From Neocallimastix lanati (nom. inval.) (lineage: Eukaryota > Neocallimastigomycota > Neocallimastigomycetes > Neocallimastigales > Neocallimastigaceae), in contig JACVTC010000026.1 of NCBI GenBank assembly GCA_016946835.1, positions 894,001 to 958,000 of the forward strand: DNA of 64,000 nt, read 5' to 3'. The notes under the pieces are model-generated. The model was not told the origin of the DNA, ran no database searches, and saw nothing but the letters and a program-made list of their open reading frames with translations. Position 1 is the stretch's first letter. Each line of letters starts with the position of its first letter. Both the position numbers and the translations under genes were made by a program. Of the stretch, positions 1 to 15,567 are shown one piece after another.

Positions 1-2563
1 TTGGAAGGATGGAGACATTACTTAGAAGGAGCTCGCCATCAGTTTATTATTTATACTGATCATAAGAATTTAACTTTCCCTCGAAAACCTGAACTTCTTT
101 CCCAACGCCAAATTCGTTGGTATGAATTCTTATCTAGATTTGATTTTAAACTAATTTACAGAGCTGGTAAAAAGTCAGGTAAACCAGATATTTTATCAAG
201 ACGTAGTGATCATTTATTTGCTAGTGTTCGTCCTATTTCATGCGTTATTAATTCGTGTAGTTTTAAGAATGATTCTTTAATCTCCTCTATTCATGATTCT
301 CTAGCTAATGATGAATTCTATTGCAAAATAACTGAATTTCTTAAAAATGATAAATCAAAAGATCCCCCTTTTAGTAAAATCGATAAATTTTCTCTTGACA
401 AAAATGGTTATTTACTTTTTGAAAATTTAATTTATGTTCCCAATAAAATTAGAATAAGAGTTTTAGAACTCCATCATGACTCTATTTCTGCTGGTCATTT
501 TGGAATTAATAAAACTATTGAACTTATTTCTCGTAATTTCTGGTGGCCTAAATTACAAAAAGATGTTAAAATGTTTATTAAATCTTGTGAAATTTGTTCA
601 AAATCCAAAATCCCAAGACATAAGCCATATGGTTTACTTTCTCCACTTTCTACACCAAATAGAGCCTGGTCTGCTATCTCTATGGATTTTATTGTTGAAC
701 TTCCGAAATCCAAAGATATGACCACTATAATGGTTGTTGTGGATCGCTTAACTAAAATGGCTCATTTTATACCTTTTAGATGTCTTCCTACTGCTTCTAT
801 TGCTGCTGATTCTTTCATTGCTAATATTTTTAAACTTCATGGTTTCCCCGATTCTATTATTTCTGATCGTGGTTCTCAGTTTACCTCTGATTTTTAGAAT
901 CGTCTTTGCTCTCTTTTAAATATTAAGCATTCTTTTTCTACTGCTTATCACCCGCAGACCGATGGTCAAACGGAGAGGGTGAACTCGATATTGGAACAAT
1001 ATCTTCGTTGTTTCATCAATGAAAAGCAAAATAACTGGCTTGATTTATTACCTTTTGCAGAATTTTCCTATAATAATACTTTACAACAGTCAATAAATCA
1101 ATCACCATTTTTTGCAAATTATGGTTTTAATCCGAAATTTAATCCTGAAATTCCTTCAAATGAGAATCCGCATAGAGCTGAGAAAAGAATATTAAATATT
1201 AATGAAAACATTAAATTTTTAAAAGAAAACTTAGAGCAAGCAAAAAAGACTTATAAGAAATATGCAGATCTGAAAAGAATGGATTCTCCAGATTTTAAAG
1301 TAGGAAATAAAGTTTATCTTTTAAAGGGTAATACAACAAAGAAAAATAGAAAATTATCTGATCAACTAATAGGACCTTTTGAAATAATAAGAAAAGTTAG
1401 TGACTTAGCGTACGAACTTAAACTTCCTAATAATATGCGTTGTCACCCTGTATTTCATGTTTCACTTCTCGAACCTTATCATGAAAATGAATTTTCAAAC
1501 AGAAGAAATACTCGTAGAAGAAATATTAATCTTAATACGGATACAATTGATAGAACTCCTGAAAGAATAATTAAAATGAAAACCTTTAACAATAAGAATC
1601 GTTACTTGATTAAATGGAAAGGATGCGATTTTAGTGAAAATACTTGGATTGATGAAGATCAAATTCTTGATAGACAATTAATACAAGAATATTACAGAAA
1701 AGAAAAGAAGAACAAATCTTCGAATGTTAACAACGAATTCTGTCAACCACCTGATGATGCAAACGAGTACTATGTTAGACATAAATATCAACCTTTTGTA
1801 ATTGATCTTCCTTCTTAAAGTTAATCTCGCAGGAGCTCGACTTAAGGGGCGAGATTGTAAAGATATTATTAATATCTTTATAAATTTTAATTAAATTTAA
1901 TCATAAATTTAAGTAAAATTGAAATAAATCTATTAAAAATCACGTGTATAAAATTATTGCAAATAATTTTAAACAAAACTTCGACTTCTTCCCAATCATA
2001 TTAATAAATTAAAAATTTCTCTTGTGAAACTAGTAATTGAAAATCATTTCTTTTTATGTAATTTAATTTAAATAATAAGAGTTAAGGTTTTTTACAAGAT
2101 AAATTAACAACATGAAACTATGCAATTAGTCATGTTGAAACTTGCGGCATTTTATGCTAAAATCATATTAAATAATTATGACAACTTTTATATTAATTTT
2201 AAATAGAAAATATAATAAGAATTTATTAATAATATTTAAATAATAAATAAATAATAAATGAGCTCGATTGAAATTGTTTATATTTATTTTAGTTATTAAT
2301 TATAATTCTCTTTATTTAGTAATAGTTAATTATTTATTATTAGTTTAGGTTAGTATTGTTTTTAAATAAATAGTTAGATAATATAATTCAATAGGAATTA
2401 TATATTCCAAATGTAATAAGATAAAAATATAAATAGTTAACCAAATTTCATGTATTTTAATCGATGTAATTGTTATTAACGATTTATTATTGTTAATAAC
2501 ACTAATAATTAATAAAGATTATTTTAAAATCTAATATAATAAAACTTATTTGTTTATAAAACA
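1..2563 (+). mobile_element. Ty3/gypsy chromodomain element, 3' part (fossil)
   Basis: The window opens inside this element. Parts in order are the end of RNase H, the integrase zinc-binding region (about 470-610), the integrase core (about 670-1060), a GPY/F-like region and a C-terminal chromodomain (about 1545-1690, with a YLIKWKGCDF core). A polypurine tract (about 1841-1855) precedes a candidate 3' LTR. The visible coding part is broken, with about one break. The 5' half and 5' LTR lie outside the window, so age cannot be judged from LTR pairs. Family assignment rests on gene order and the chromodomain, known from chromovirus-type Ty3/gypsy elements. Confidence 0.9.
1856..2563 (+). repeat. 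Candidate 3' LTR of the first gypsy element
   Basis: It begins TGTAAAGATATT directly after a purine-rich stretch. It contains a TATA-like TATAAATAG at about 2428 and an AATAAAG poly(A)-type signal near 2513. The right end is chosen at a CA dinucleotide after TTTATAAAA and is only approximate, because the partner LTR is outside the window. Confidence 0.5.
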
Positions 2564-2625
2564 TTTTTGTGTTATTTAGTGTTATTATAATTTTTGACTT
2601 ATAATCTATTTTTTAAATCAAAACT

Positions 2626-4559
2626 TTATACTACATTATTAATAGCGCCAACAATATTAGTGGTGGCTTTTACTAGTTTTAAACCTTGGGAAACTTGACT
2701 TCTTATTTTAGGCGCAGCATTCCAAAGCTGTCCAAAGGTAATATTACACTTGGTATTGCTTAAATCATCCCATACATCATATTCCTTATAATTAGAAAGC
2801 ATTTTAATAATTCGATTTACCCGAGGTATTTTCATACTATTATTATTATCATTATTATTATTATTATTATTAATACCATCTGTATTAATTAATTTATTTA
2901 ATATATTTTTATTATTCGTTACATGATTATTATCGATAATAGTTTCATTATTATTAATATTAATAGTATTATTATTATTAATATCATTTACGACTGGGGT
3001 TTTTCTAATAGTTCCGTTGTTACTATTATTAGGATTACTAGTATTATTATTATTATTTTTGTCTTTTTTTCTTTCTCTAGTTTGGTTAATTTCCCTTGGA
3101 GCTTCTACATTATCAACTTTTGAAGTTATTTCCTCTTTATTAGTAATTAAGTTTACATTAGACTGACTGGATGATGCAGTTTCGAATTCTTTAGAATTAG
3201 TACTAGATTTCAAAAATCTTTCTTTATCACGTATTGCTTTTTCAATTTTCTTTTCTTTATTGATATTTGGTTGAATAATTATTGATGTTTGCAACTGTTT
3301 CTTATGAGGTATCACCTCTTCAGTTTCCAATTCTCTTTCTTTTCTTTTTCTTAATGCAGGAGTGTTTATAGGTCGTGGATTATCACGTAGGCTTTTATGA
3401 ATTTTCCTTCCTTTTCCATTATCTAACTCAACATCACTTTCATCAAGTTTTCTTTTTGCCGCACCGACAAAATATTCTCCTACCTGATCATGACTTTTGA
3501 TAGTATAATCCACTCTGTAGTCTTTACTTTCTGCATCAGAAGAATTGGAAGTATATTTTAATGAAGCTATTTTTTTGATGGGAGTGCTTCCTCTCCCTTC
3601 TACTGGTTTAAAGGTCCTTTGGAAAAAATCTGTTTCTTATTTTCTTCTATAATGGCTTGTAGTTTGGGACAATGTTGTTGATAATGTCCAGGTTCCTTAC
3701 AGAAGAAACAGGTTTTGACGGTAGAGTTTCTTGGTCCACGTGTAAGGTTCTCCCTTTCACTTTCATCAGAAACTTTTTTATTGTCCCTGTTTTCATAAGT
3801 ATTTCTTGGTGGTGAACTACGACTCTTATTATAATTATTATTATTATTGTTGGAAACATTTCTATTAGGACTTGGTACACGATGTAACCTCACAGCAAGT
3901 CTATCCACTTTTTCTGCAATTTCATAAGCCTTTGAAAGTGGTATATCATCAATTAAAGTTACTCTTTTCCAGGCCTCAATATTATTCTCAAGTGCATCAG
4001 CATAGTCCAAGATACTGATTTGCTTTTTGTGAGTTTTATCTAATTTTAAATATAATGTCCGATATCTTTTATTAAAATCTCTTACTTTTTCATTTCTACC
4101 AATTTTAAGAGCACGCAATTCCCTTAATAAGGTATTCTGATCTTCCTTTGCCCCATAGAATACTTCAAGAGCGTTGACGATCTCGACAAAAGAAGGATAA
4201 CGGTTAGTTCTAACACTATCATTACTAGAGATACTTGAACTAGTAGAGCTACTGGTACTAGATCCTGACATCTCACCAGTATCAGTGGAACAATTCAATT
4301 CTACATCTTCTTCTGATGTAGTAGCAGGTAGTTCTAATTCTTGGATAATTTGTCTTGGTTCACCAGTAGACGTTAATAGGCAAGCAACAAAAATAGTTTT
4401 TGGATCAGTGATATTTTGTAATTGGATCCATAACTCAATTTCAGAAGCCCAAGATTTTATATCCAAATGGTCCTTGTTTAATTTATCAACATATTTTAGT
4501 TCCTTTTTAAGATCTTTAAATGAAGGAACATTAGTAGTATCATTAGTAACTGAAGCCAT
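2626..4559 (-). pseudogene. Ty3/gypsy gag region, reverse strand (fossil)
   Basis: Read leftward from an ATG at 4559. A Ty3-type Gag capsid-like segment (with YPSFVEIVNALEVFYGA and RDFNKRYRTLYLKLD) is followed by a CCHC zinc knuckle (CFFCKEPGHYQQHC, near 3660-3705). A Lys/Asn-rich stretch then leads to a segment (about 2700-2790) resembling the linker before the protease in many fungal gypsy elements (ITFGQLWNAAPKIRSQ). Only the gag side is present; no protease, RT or integrase follows before the neighbouring element's LTR. It is broken, with about one break, and is an old or truncated copy. Confidence 0.8.
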
Positions 4560-4616
4560 ATTTCTTGAGTAGAAATTATACAGTAATATAGGTAAAATAT
4601 TCAAAATAAAATAATA

Positions 4617-4655
<39 letters not shown>

Positions 4656-4725
4656 TTTGATATCCAAGATTAAAATATTTTATAATTATTGTTTATTAAA
4701 TTATATCTTTATAGTTATTTATATG

Positions 4726-4934
4726 AGGTTCGAAATACACTTCGACCACCTACAAGAAATATATTTTTAGGTTCGAATAACACTCGACCACCTAAGGAAA
4801 TTTTATATTATTGGTTCGAATACCTTTCGATCACCAATAGAAGATATAATTATATTAAGGTTATAAGCTCGAATGACACTTCGACCACTTATAATGATAA
4901 TTATTTGGTTCAAGATACACCTCGACAACCAAAT
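4726..4934. other. Array of five related hairpins
   Basis: Five units lie at 4726-4751, 4767-4795, 4809-4839, 4861-4894 and 4903-4934. Each has an outer stem whose two arms complement each other: AGGT/ACCT, TTAGGT/ACCTAA, TATTGGT/ACCAATA, TTATAAG/CTTATAA and ATTTGGTT/AACCAAAT. The stem sequence differs between units. The inside is nearly constant, about TCGAATACACTTCGACC. The array lies between two long homopolymer tracts, on the 5' side of the reverse-strand gypsy gag, where that element's leader would be. A weak ORF crosses the array but looks accidental. Confidence 0.75.
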
Positions 4935-5017
4935 TAAACAGGTAGTAAAAAAAAAATATAGTAGTCTTTCTTCTTTGGCTCAATTTTACTTAACCACAGA
5001 GTAAGAACAGTAAACAA

Positions 5018-5076
<59 letters not shown>

Positions 5077-5868
5077 CAGTACACTAGAATTTCTTATATG
5101 TAGCACGGAATAAATTAATTGCTAAATTAAAAAAAATTAATATGGAAAATTTATAAATATTTCTTATATATATATTATTAGCTTTATATTATTTTCGGAT
5201 CCGCAGATTCTTTACAGGGCCGTTCGACCTCCACTATTGAACCGTCAGAATAGTGAATATAACAGAGTAGTGTGTGCCTGTACGAACACGGGACATTACC
5301 ACTTTTTCTATTCTGTTATCACTTGTATCACTAAACCTTATTCAATAATGCTCTACTACCTCCCTATGTGTAAAGCAATCCTTCTCCTATTCTCTAATAT
5401 AAACGTCTAATTTTTATATCTATATATATCAACAGTCTTGGTATCAATATATAGATACTATATATATGTATATATTTATAAATTTGAATTTATAATTTCA
5501 ATTATAATATAATTTAGTCGATAATATAAATACGAATTACTATATACACTTAATTGTAACAAAGCCTTAAGCTAAGGAGTTTTTCATCCAACAGCCGCCG
5601 ATTACAATAAGTTATAAATTGTATAAAAGTATTCTTATATTAATGAATAAATGTATAATATAATTAAATTATTATTCTTACTAATTAGTACTTGACAGGA
5701 ATAAATATTTCAAAGTTTTATATCACACTGTTTCTCTTGCACAAACAGAAATATAACAACTTTGTTGTATGAAATTATTTATCCAACTAATATAGTAAGG
5801 ACGTAGGTGCTACTTTAAATTATTAATATTTATTTATGTATATATTATATTTCTATATTATTGTAAAA

Positions 5869-5880
<12 letters not shown>
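4935..5880. other. Probable leader/LTR area of the reverse-strand gypsy, plus GC-richer block
   Basis: There is no supportable gene. It holds a long T run (about 5023-5070) and a block at 5195-5390 clearly richer in G+C than its surroundings. That block contains a small hairpin, CACTATT/AATAGTG, around the loop GAACCGTCAG. A palindrome-like CCTTAAGCTAAGG lies near 5565. Position suggests the 5' LTR and leader of the reverse-strand gypsy copy, but I could not fix LTR ends. Confidence 0.35.
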
Positions 5881-5905
<25 letters not shown>

Positions 5906-7412
5906 AAATAAAATTATTGTGTATGTTTTAATATTAGTTTTTAATTTTGAAATCCCCGATATCTCCACCAAACTTTATGTTATGGTTCGAGGAATTCAAA
6001 AAAAAAATTATATAATATTAAAACACAAAAAAAAATTTTATTCTTTCACAATAATTTTTATTTATTTATTATATTTTTATTTTAATATTTATTTTATTTT
6101 TATTATTATTTTTATTTATTTATTTTATTTTTATTTTATTTTTATTATTATTTTTATTTATTTATTTTATTTTTATTTTATTTTTATTATTATTTTTATT
6201 TTATTTTTATTATTATTTTTATTTATTTTTATTTTCTTTTTTTTTTTTTTTTTATTTATTTATTTTTATTATTTCTTAATATTCAAATTAACCAAAATAA
6301 ATCTATAATATAAAAGATGCATTATAGATAAGAATTAAACAAAAAAAAAGAGAAGCAGTATTACAATAAAATTGAATACTTTAACTTAATTTTGATACTA
6401 ATTTAATATGTAATCTTATATATTAATTTGAATGACATAATAGAAAATAAAATACATTTATTAATATATGAAAAATCTTTTACAATTTTAAATACAGAAA
6501 ATTTTATTTTATTTATTTCTTTCATTTCAATTATTTCTTAATTCGAAAGACAGAAATATTGATAAAGTTATTTAAGTTGTTTATATACAGGAATTATTCC
6601 TTATTTAGAAAAATAATACTAAAAGTAATTAGTACTATGTTATTGCTAAACTCTCATAAATTTAATTTACCTTTATAAGGAATGAACATAAATTTAAATT
6701 AAATTTTATGTATAAACTTAAATTTTCAGATCAAATAATATAGTAAAATTATTAATGTAAAGAATACATAAATTTATTAATATTTTAAAAATCACCTTGA
6801 CTATATTAAAAAGTTTTTAATAAGAATCAATTTATTACTTCATTCTTTATCAAAAATAATACAGAATGAACAAATAATACTAATTGTGCTAGAATAATAT
6901 AAATTATTCTAACCTTATAGATTATTCTATTCTATATAATTGGAACTTTCCAATATTCTTCAAATATTACTAAATAGAAATCTTAAGTTAATAAATCACT
7001 AATTAACTTATAATTCCTTTTTGAATTATCGATCCGATTCCATTATAATGTATTAAAAATCTTTAGCCAAGAATATTGTCCTTGCCCACTTAATATATTA
7101 ATATTATATTTCTTTTGTATTATGTTATATTGAAAATAATCAAATCTATTTAATTAGTTATTAAAATTTTCGTTATCAATTTAAATTTATTTTTAATTAC
7201 TAAATTTAACTAAACCACAATAAAATATTCTGTATAATCTCTTTATTTTTATTTTATATATATTAGTATTAAACTATTATTAAATAATTAATAATTCAAT
7301 AATATATAACTACTATTTATAACAATAATATTATTAACTAAAATAATAATTCAATTTCAATTTAAATGTTTTATTTATAAAAATAATTAGTAATTAGTTT
7401 ATTAAAAAAATA
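5881..7412. other. AT-rich DNA without recognisable genes
   Basis: The first 400 bases are T runs and TTTTATT/TTATTTTTA microsatellite (about 6040-6270), which create an open frame of Phe/Ile/Tyr only. The rest is AT-rich with no domain or RNA signature I can see. It ends at the 5' LTR of the next element. Confidence 0.6.
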
Positions 7413-7963
7413 GTTAGTCACTATGACCTCAGCCTGAACCACTAGGGTTCGACTCACACCTTTACTAAAATTTTATATCATTTAAATTTTAAAGAATTTT
7501 TATACTTCATTTCTGTATTTGTTTCTGTATAAATTTCTGTAAAAATTAACAAAAGAAATTCTTAGAAATTAATAGAAACAAATCAGATAGAAATTCTATT
7601 TTAATTTATCTTTTATCATTATTTCTTTTAGATTCTTTTTAACCCAAAATAATCAATTTTTATGAAACTTTTTAATGATTTTATGGTTTTAAATTTTTAT
7701 GGATTTAAATTTTGAAAAACTATAAATAGGAGTGAATTTCGCAGCCAAAAAAAAAAAATATTCTAAAAATTATGTTTTTATTAATTATTGAATTAATTAA
7801 TAAGTAATTCGAAATATTACAATAATTAATCTTTATAATTAATATTTTTAAATTTCTTAATTAATAAAACTATATTTTAAAAAACCAAATTACTTATTAA
7901 TCAAAAAGTGCTTACCTATTGTGTTACACTCTTTAAAACACGGATATTCCAATATTCGTTACA
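7413..7963 (+). repeat. 5' LTR of the young gypsy element
   Basis: It matches the 3' LTR from its base 47 to its end. It contains TATAAATAGG at 7721-7730, a plausible core promoter, and ends ATTCGTTACA. It is shorter than the 597-bp right copy, so the left element boundary may have been rearranged. Confidence 0.9.
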
Positions 7964-8004
7964 ATAAAAACACCACTAAACTAAGCACAATACCTTTGCA
8001 CTTT

Positions 8005-8170
8005 TACTCTTTTTGGAACCCCGTTAAGGAATCCCATTTTCTACTACTATTTTTGGAACACTGTTAAGGAATCCCATTCTCTACTACTCTTTTTGGAACC
8101 CCGTTAAGTAATCCCATTCTCTATTACTCTTTTTGGAACCTCGTTAAGGAATCCCGTTTTCTACTATTTT
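8005..8170 (+). repeat. 40-bp tandem repeat in the gypsy leader
   Basis: Four full units and a partial fifth start at about 8005, 8045, 8085, 8125 and 8163. The shared core is TTTTTGGAACCCCGTTAAGG followed by AATCCC. The array sits between the 5' LTR and gag, in the transcribed untranslated leader, and is much richer in G+C than its surroundings. Confidence 0.85.
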
Positions 8171-8410
8171 TGAAACCACTTACCAAGACTATAAATTTTT
8201 CTACCAAAATTCATGCATGAATTTATAAATTCAATCGGAACCCTTGAATTTTACTATATATTAAAATTATTAATATTTTCAATAATCCATATAACCATCC
8301 TTGAAATTAAAATTATTTATATTGAAATTAAATATTTACTTCTTCTAATAATTAATTATATTGTATATTTATTATTCAATCAAAATTAATGATTATAATA
8401 ACTAAAAAAC

Positions 8411-12950
<4,540 letters not shown>

Positions 12951-13264
12951 ATATAAATCATTTAATCAAAAATAAATTTTATTTCATCAAAGTACTATTA
13001 ATCATTCTAACTTATGATTATTTTAAAAAAAAAAAAAAAAAATTATTTTATATTATTCAAAAACATTTATTCTAGATAGTTTTATTTTTATACTTTATTT
13101 TTAAAACTTAAAATTCATGTAATTTTTATTATCCAATGTATTAATTAAATTATCACTCCTATAAGTATTTTAGTTATAGTTTATTATTATAAAAGTTAGA
13201 ATTAGAAATAGTTTAGATTTAAAGCAAAAGATTCGTCTGGCATCCGAATCCTAGAGGAGGACCA

Positions 13265-13861
13265 TGTAACGAATCTTAAAAAAATTAGAAATTAGAATGC
13301 TGGCATAGTGGTTAGTCACTATGACCTCAGCCTGAACCACTAGGGTTCGACTCACACCTTTACTAAAATTTTATATCATTTAAATTTTAAAGAATTTTTA
13401 TACTTCATTTCTGTATTTGTTTCTGTATAAATTTCTGTAAAAATTAACAAAAGAAATTCTTAGAAATTAATAGAAACAAATCAGATAGAAATTCTATTTT
13501 AATTTATCTTTTATCATTATTTCTTTTAGATTCTTTTTAACCCAAAATAATCAATTTTTATGAAACTTTTTAATGATTTTATGGTTTTAAATTTTTATGG
13601 ATTTAAATTTTGAAAAACTATAAATAGGAGTGAATTTCGCAGCCAAAAAAAAAAAATATTCTAAAAATTGTGTTTTTATTAATTATTGAATTAATTAATA
13701 AGTAATTCGAAATATTACAATAATTAATCTTTATAATTAATATTTTTAAATTTCTTAATTAATAAAACTATATTTTAAAAAACCAAATTACTTATTAATC
13801 AAAAAGTGCTTACCTATTGTGTTACACTCTTTAAAACACGGATATTCCAATATTCGTTACA
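13265..13861 (+). repeat. 3' LTR of the young gypsy element
   Basis: 597 bases, TGTAACGAAT to ATTCGTTACA, immediately after the polypurine tract. It carries TATAAATAGG at about 13619 and a tRNA-like module near its left end, annotated separately. Confidence 0.95.
13301..13354 (+). promoter_or_regulatory. tRNA-like A-box/B-box module in the LTR
   Basis: TGGCATAGTGG at 13301-13311 fits the Pol III A box (TGGCnnAGTGG form), and GGTTCGACTCA at 13344-13354 fits the B box (GGTTCGANTCC), 43 bases downstream as in tRNA genes and tRNA-derived SINEs. The intervening bases do not give me a convincing full cloverleaf. The module starts 36 bases inside the LTR. Pol III use is inference. Confidence 0.55.
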
Positions 13862-14492
13862 ATATTTATCAAAATGTACCAAACCCGACATTGCATTTTC
13901 AGTTAATAAAGCCGCCAGAAATTCAGAAAATCCAACAGTATCTGACTGACACAAAGTTATAGCTATATTACAATATATAAAAAACACTAAAAATTATAAA
14001 ATTAAATATGATGGCACTGGTAACATTGTAGGTTACACAGATTCAGACTTCGCTGGTGATGTTACTGACAGAAAATCAACGTCAGGTAATATTATCTTAA
14101 TGGGAAATAATCCAATATCCTTGACTTCGAAAAAAAAGTCAGTTGTCACCACATCAACAGCAGAAGCTGAATACATAAGTGCATCAGTATGTATAAAGAA
14201 ATTATTAAGAATTAAAAATATCTTATATGAATTATTCAAATTTAACAAACCACTAACATTATTCACTGATCATAATGCAAGTAAAATTTCAATGGAAAAT
14301 GGAGAATTAAATCCAAAATTAAAACATATTTCAATCAAATATCATTTTAATAAAGACAATATTGAGAAAAATTTAATTAAATTAAAATATATCAGTACCG
14401 ATAAAATGCTAGCTGACACATTAACAAAATGCGTTAATGGAACTAAAATGACAACCTTTGCAAATCAAATTTTCATTACAAATGAAAACTGA
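13862..14492 (+). pseudogene. Ty1/copia RT-end and RNase H remnant (fossil)
   Basis: This is the C-terminal part of a copia polyprotein: the KPDIAFSVNKAAR region at the end of RT, RNase H (YTDSDFAGDVTDRKSTSG, then TSTAEAEYISAS) and the terminal LKHISIKYHFNKDNI block with DKMLADTLTK. It is closely related to the other copia copies in the window. The upstream part is absent because the young gypsy element lies at its left edge. It is broken, with about one break in the surviving part. Confidence 0.9.
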
Positions 14493-14504
14493 TTTGAGGG
14501 GGAG

Positions 14505-14816
14505 TGTTAAAGTATTAAATAATATAAATAAATAAACTTAACAATTTAGGTTTATAATTAAATAATAGAAAATATAAATCATAAATATATATGTAAAAAC
14601 TAAACTTAAAATGTAAATTAACATTATTTATGTTAATGCATAATTAAATGTAAATCATTAGACTTATCATGCCCATGTAAATAATCTCTTTATTCTTGTT
14701 TATTCACGTGAAATAATTATATATTCTTTAGACGAAAATTTGCGACTTTCGTCAATATAATATTTTATAATAAATAAATAAATGTATGAATAATTAATAA
14801 TTAAATAAATTTCTTT
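14505..14816 (+). repeat. Candidate 3' LTR of the copia remnant
   Basis: It starts TGTTAAAG right after the polypurine tract GAGGGGGAG, the same layout as the other copia copies here. The right end is unresolved; it is placed where the (ATT)n array begins. Confidence 0.5.
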
Positions 14817-14817
14817 A

Positions 14818-14900
<83 letters not shown>
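14817..14900 (+). repeat. (ATT)n microsatellite, left target of a copia insertion
   Basis: About 28 uninterrupted ATT units end exactly at the TGTTAAC start of the next copia LTR. The same repeat resumes on the far side at 19092, so the element sits inside the array. Confidence 0.95.
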
Positions 14901-14901
<1 letters not shown>

Positions 14902-15420
14902 GTTAACAACAATAATAACTACATATCATGTGATAAATAAGTTGATATGCGGGACTTTTATGTGCAATAATTTATAAGCAGTGGGTTTTAAATAATGGTA
15001 GTTTAGTAAATTTTATTAATAAAATTATAATATTCGTACAATTAAAATAATAATTCTAATTCCTAAAAATTTACAAGAGAGTTCTTTATTTCTAATATAA
15101 ATAATTTAATTTATAAGAAATAGGTAATATATTAATTATATATTCTAAGATATAGAACTATATAAATTTTATATGAAATAAAGTATTATAATTATTATAA
15201 TTATAATAATACATATTGAAATAAAATAAAATAAAATAATTATTATCAAAAAGATATAAATTTAATATTTAATAATTATTATTAAATATACAAATATGTT
15301 ACTACACATATTTGTTTTATATCAAAGTAAACATAAAATAATGTAATTTAGTTTTATGTATTAGTATAAAAACACATGAAAATATTTTTTAAATAAAAGT
15401 TGTTCTTAACGTTTTTAACA
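14901..15420 (+). repeat. 5' LTR of the copia element, containing a nested solo LTR
   Basis: The outer parts (14901-14942 and 15329-15420) match the 134-bp 3' LTR closely, from TGTTAACAAC to TTTTTAACA. The interior is a separate insertion. Confidence 0.9.
14943..15324. repeat. Nested solo LTR with 4-bp target duplication
   Basis: 382 bases, beginning TGATAT and ending ATATCA (6-base terminal inverted repeat with TG..CA). It is flanked on both sides by AAGT (14939-14942 and 15325-15328). The undisturbed 3' LTR has a single AAGT at the same point. Size, ends and duplication fit a solo LTR of a gypsy-like family not otherwise seen whole in this window. Orientation is unknown. Confidence 0.8.
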
Positions 15421-15434
15421 GATTAAGAGTCTCA
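15421..15434 (+). promoter_or_regulatory. Copia primer-binding site, half-tRNA-Lys(CUU) type
   Basis: GATTAAGAGTCTCA follows the 5' LTR directly. Its complement, TGAGACTCTTAATC, is the anticodon stem and loop of eukaryotic tRNA-Lys(CUU), anticodon CTT. The same 14-mer occurs at three other copia 5' ends in the window. Confidence 0.8.
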
Positions 15435-15516
15435 GTACTCCCAAAAAAAAAAAAAAAAAAAAAAAAAGTAAAAAAAAATAATAATAAAATATAATAAATA
15501 AATATATATATATAAA

Positions 15517-15550
<34 letters not shown>

Positions 15551-15567
15551 TAAATATATTAATAAAT

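Noticed and set aside
2923-3123. 66-codon open frame opposite the reverse-strand gag region
   Set aside because: It is an antisense shadow of Asn codon repeats.
4689-4937. 82-codon open frame over the hairpin array
   Set aside because: The frame has no recognisable domain, and the hairpin pattern explains the conservation better than coding.
5919-6308. 129-codon open frame of Phe, Ile, Leu and Tyr
   Set aside because: It is a translation of TTTTATTATT-type low-complexity DNA.
14700-14912. 70-codon poly-Ile open frame
   Set aside because: It is a translation of the (ATT)n microsatellite on the reverse strand.
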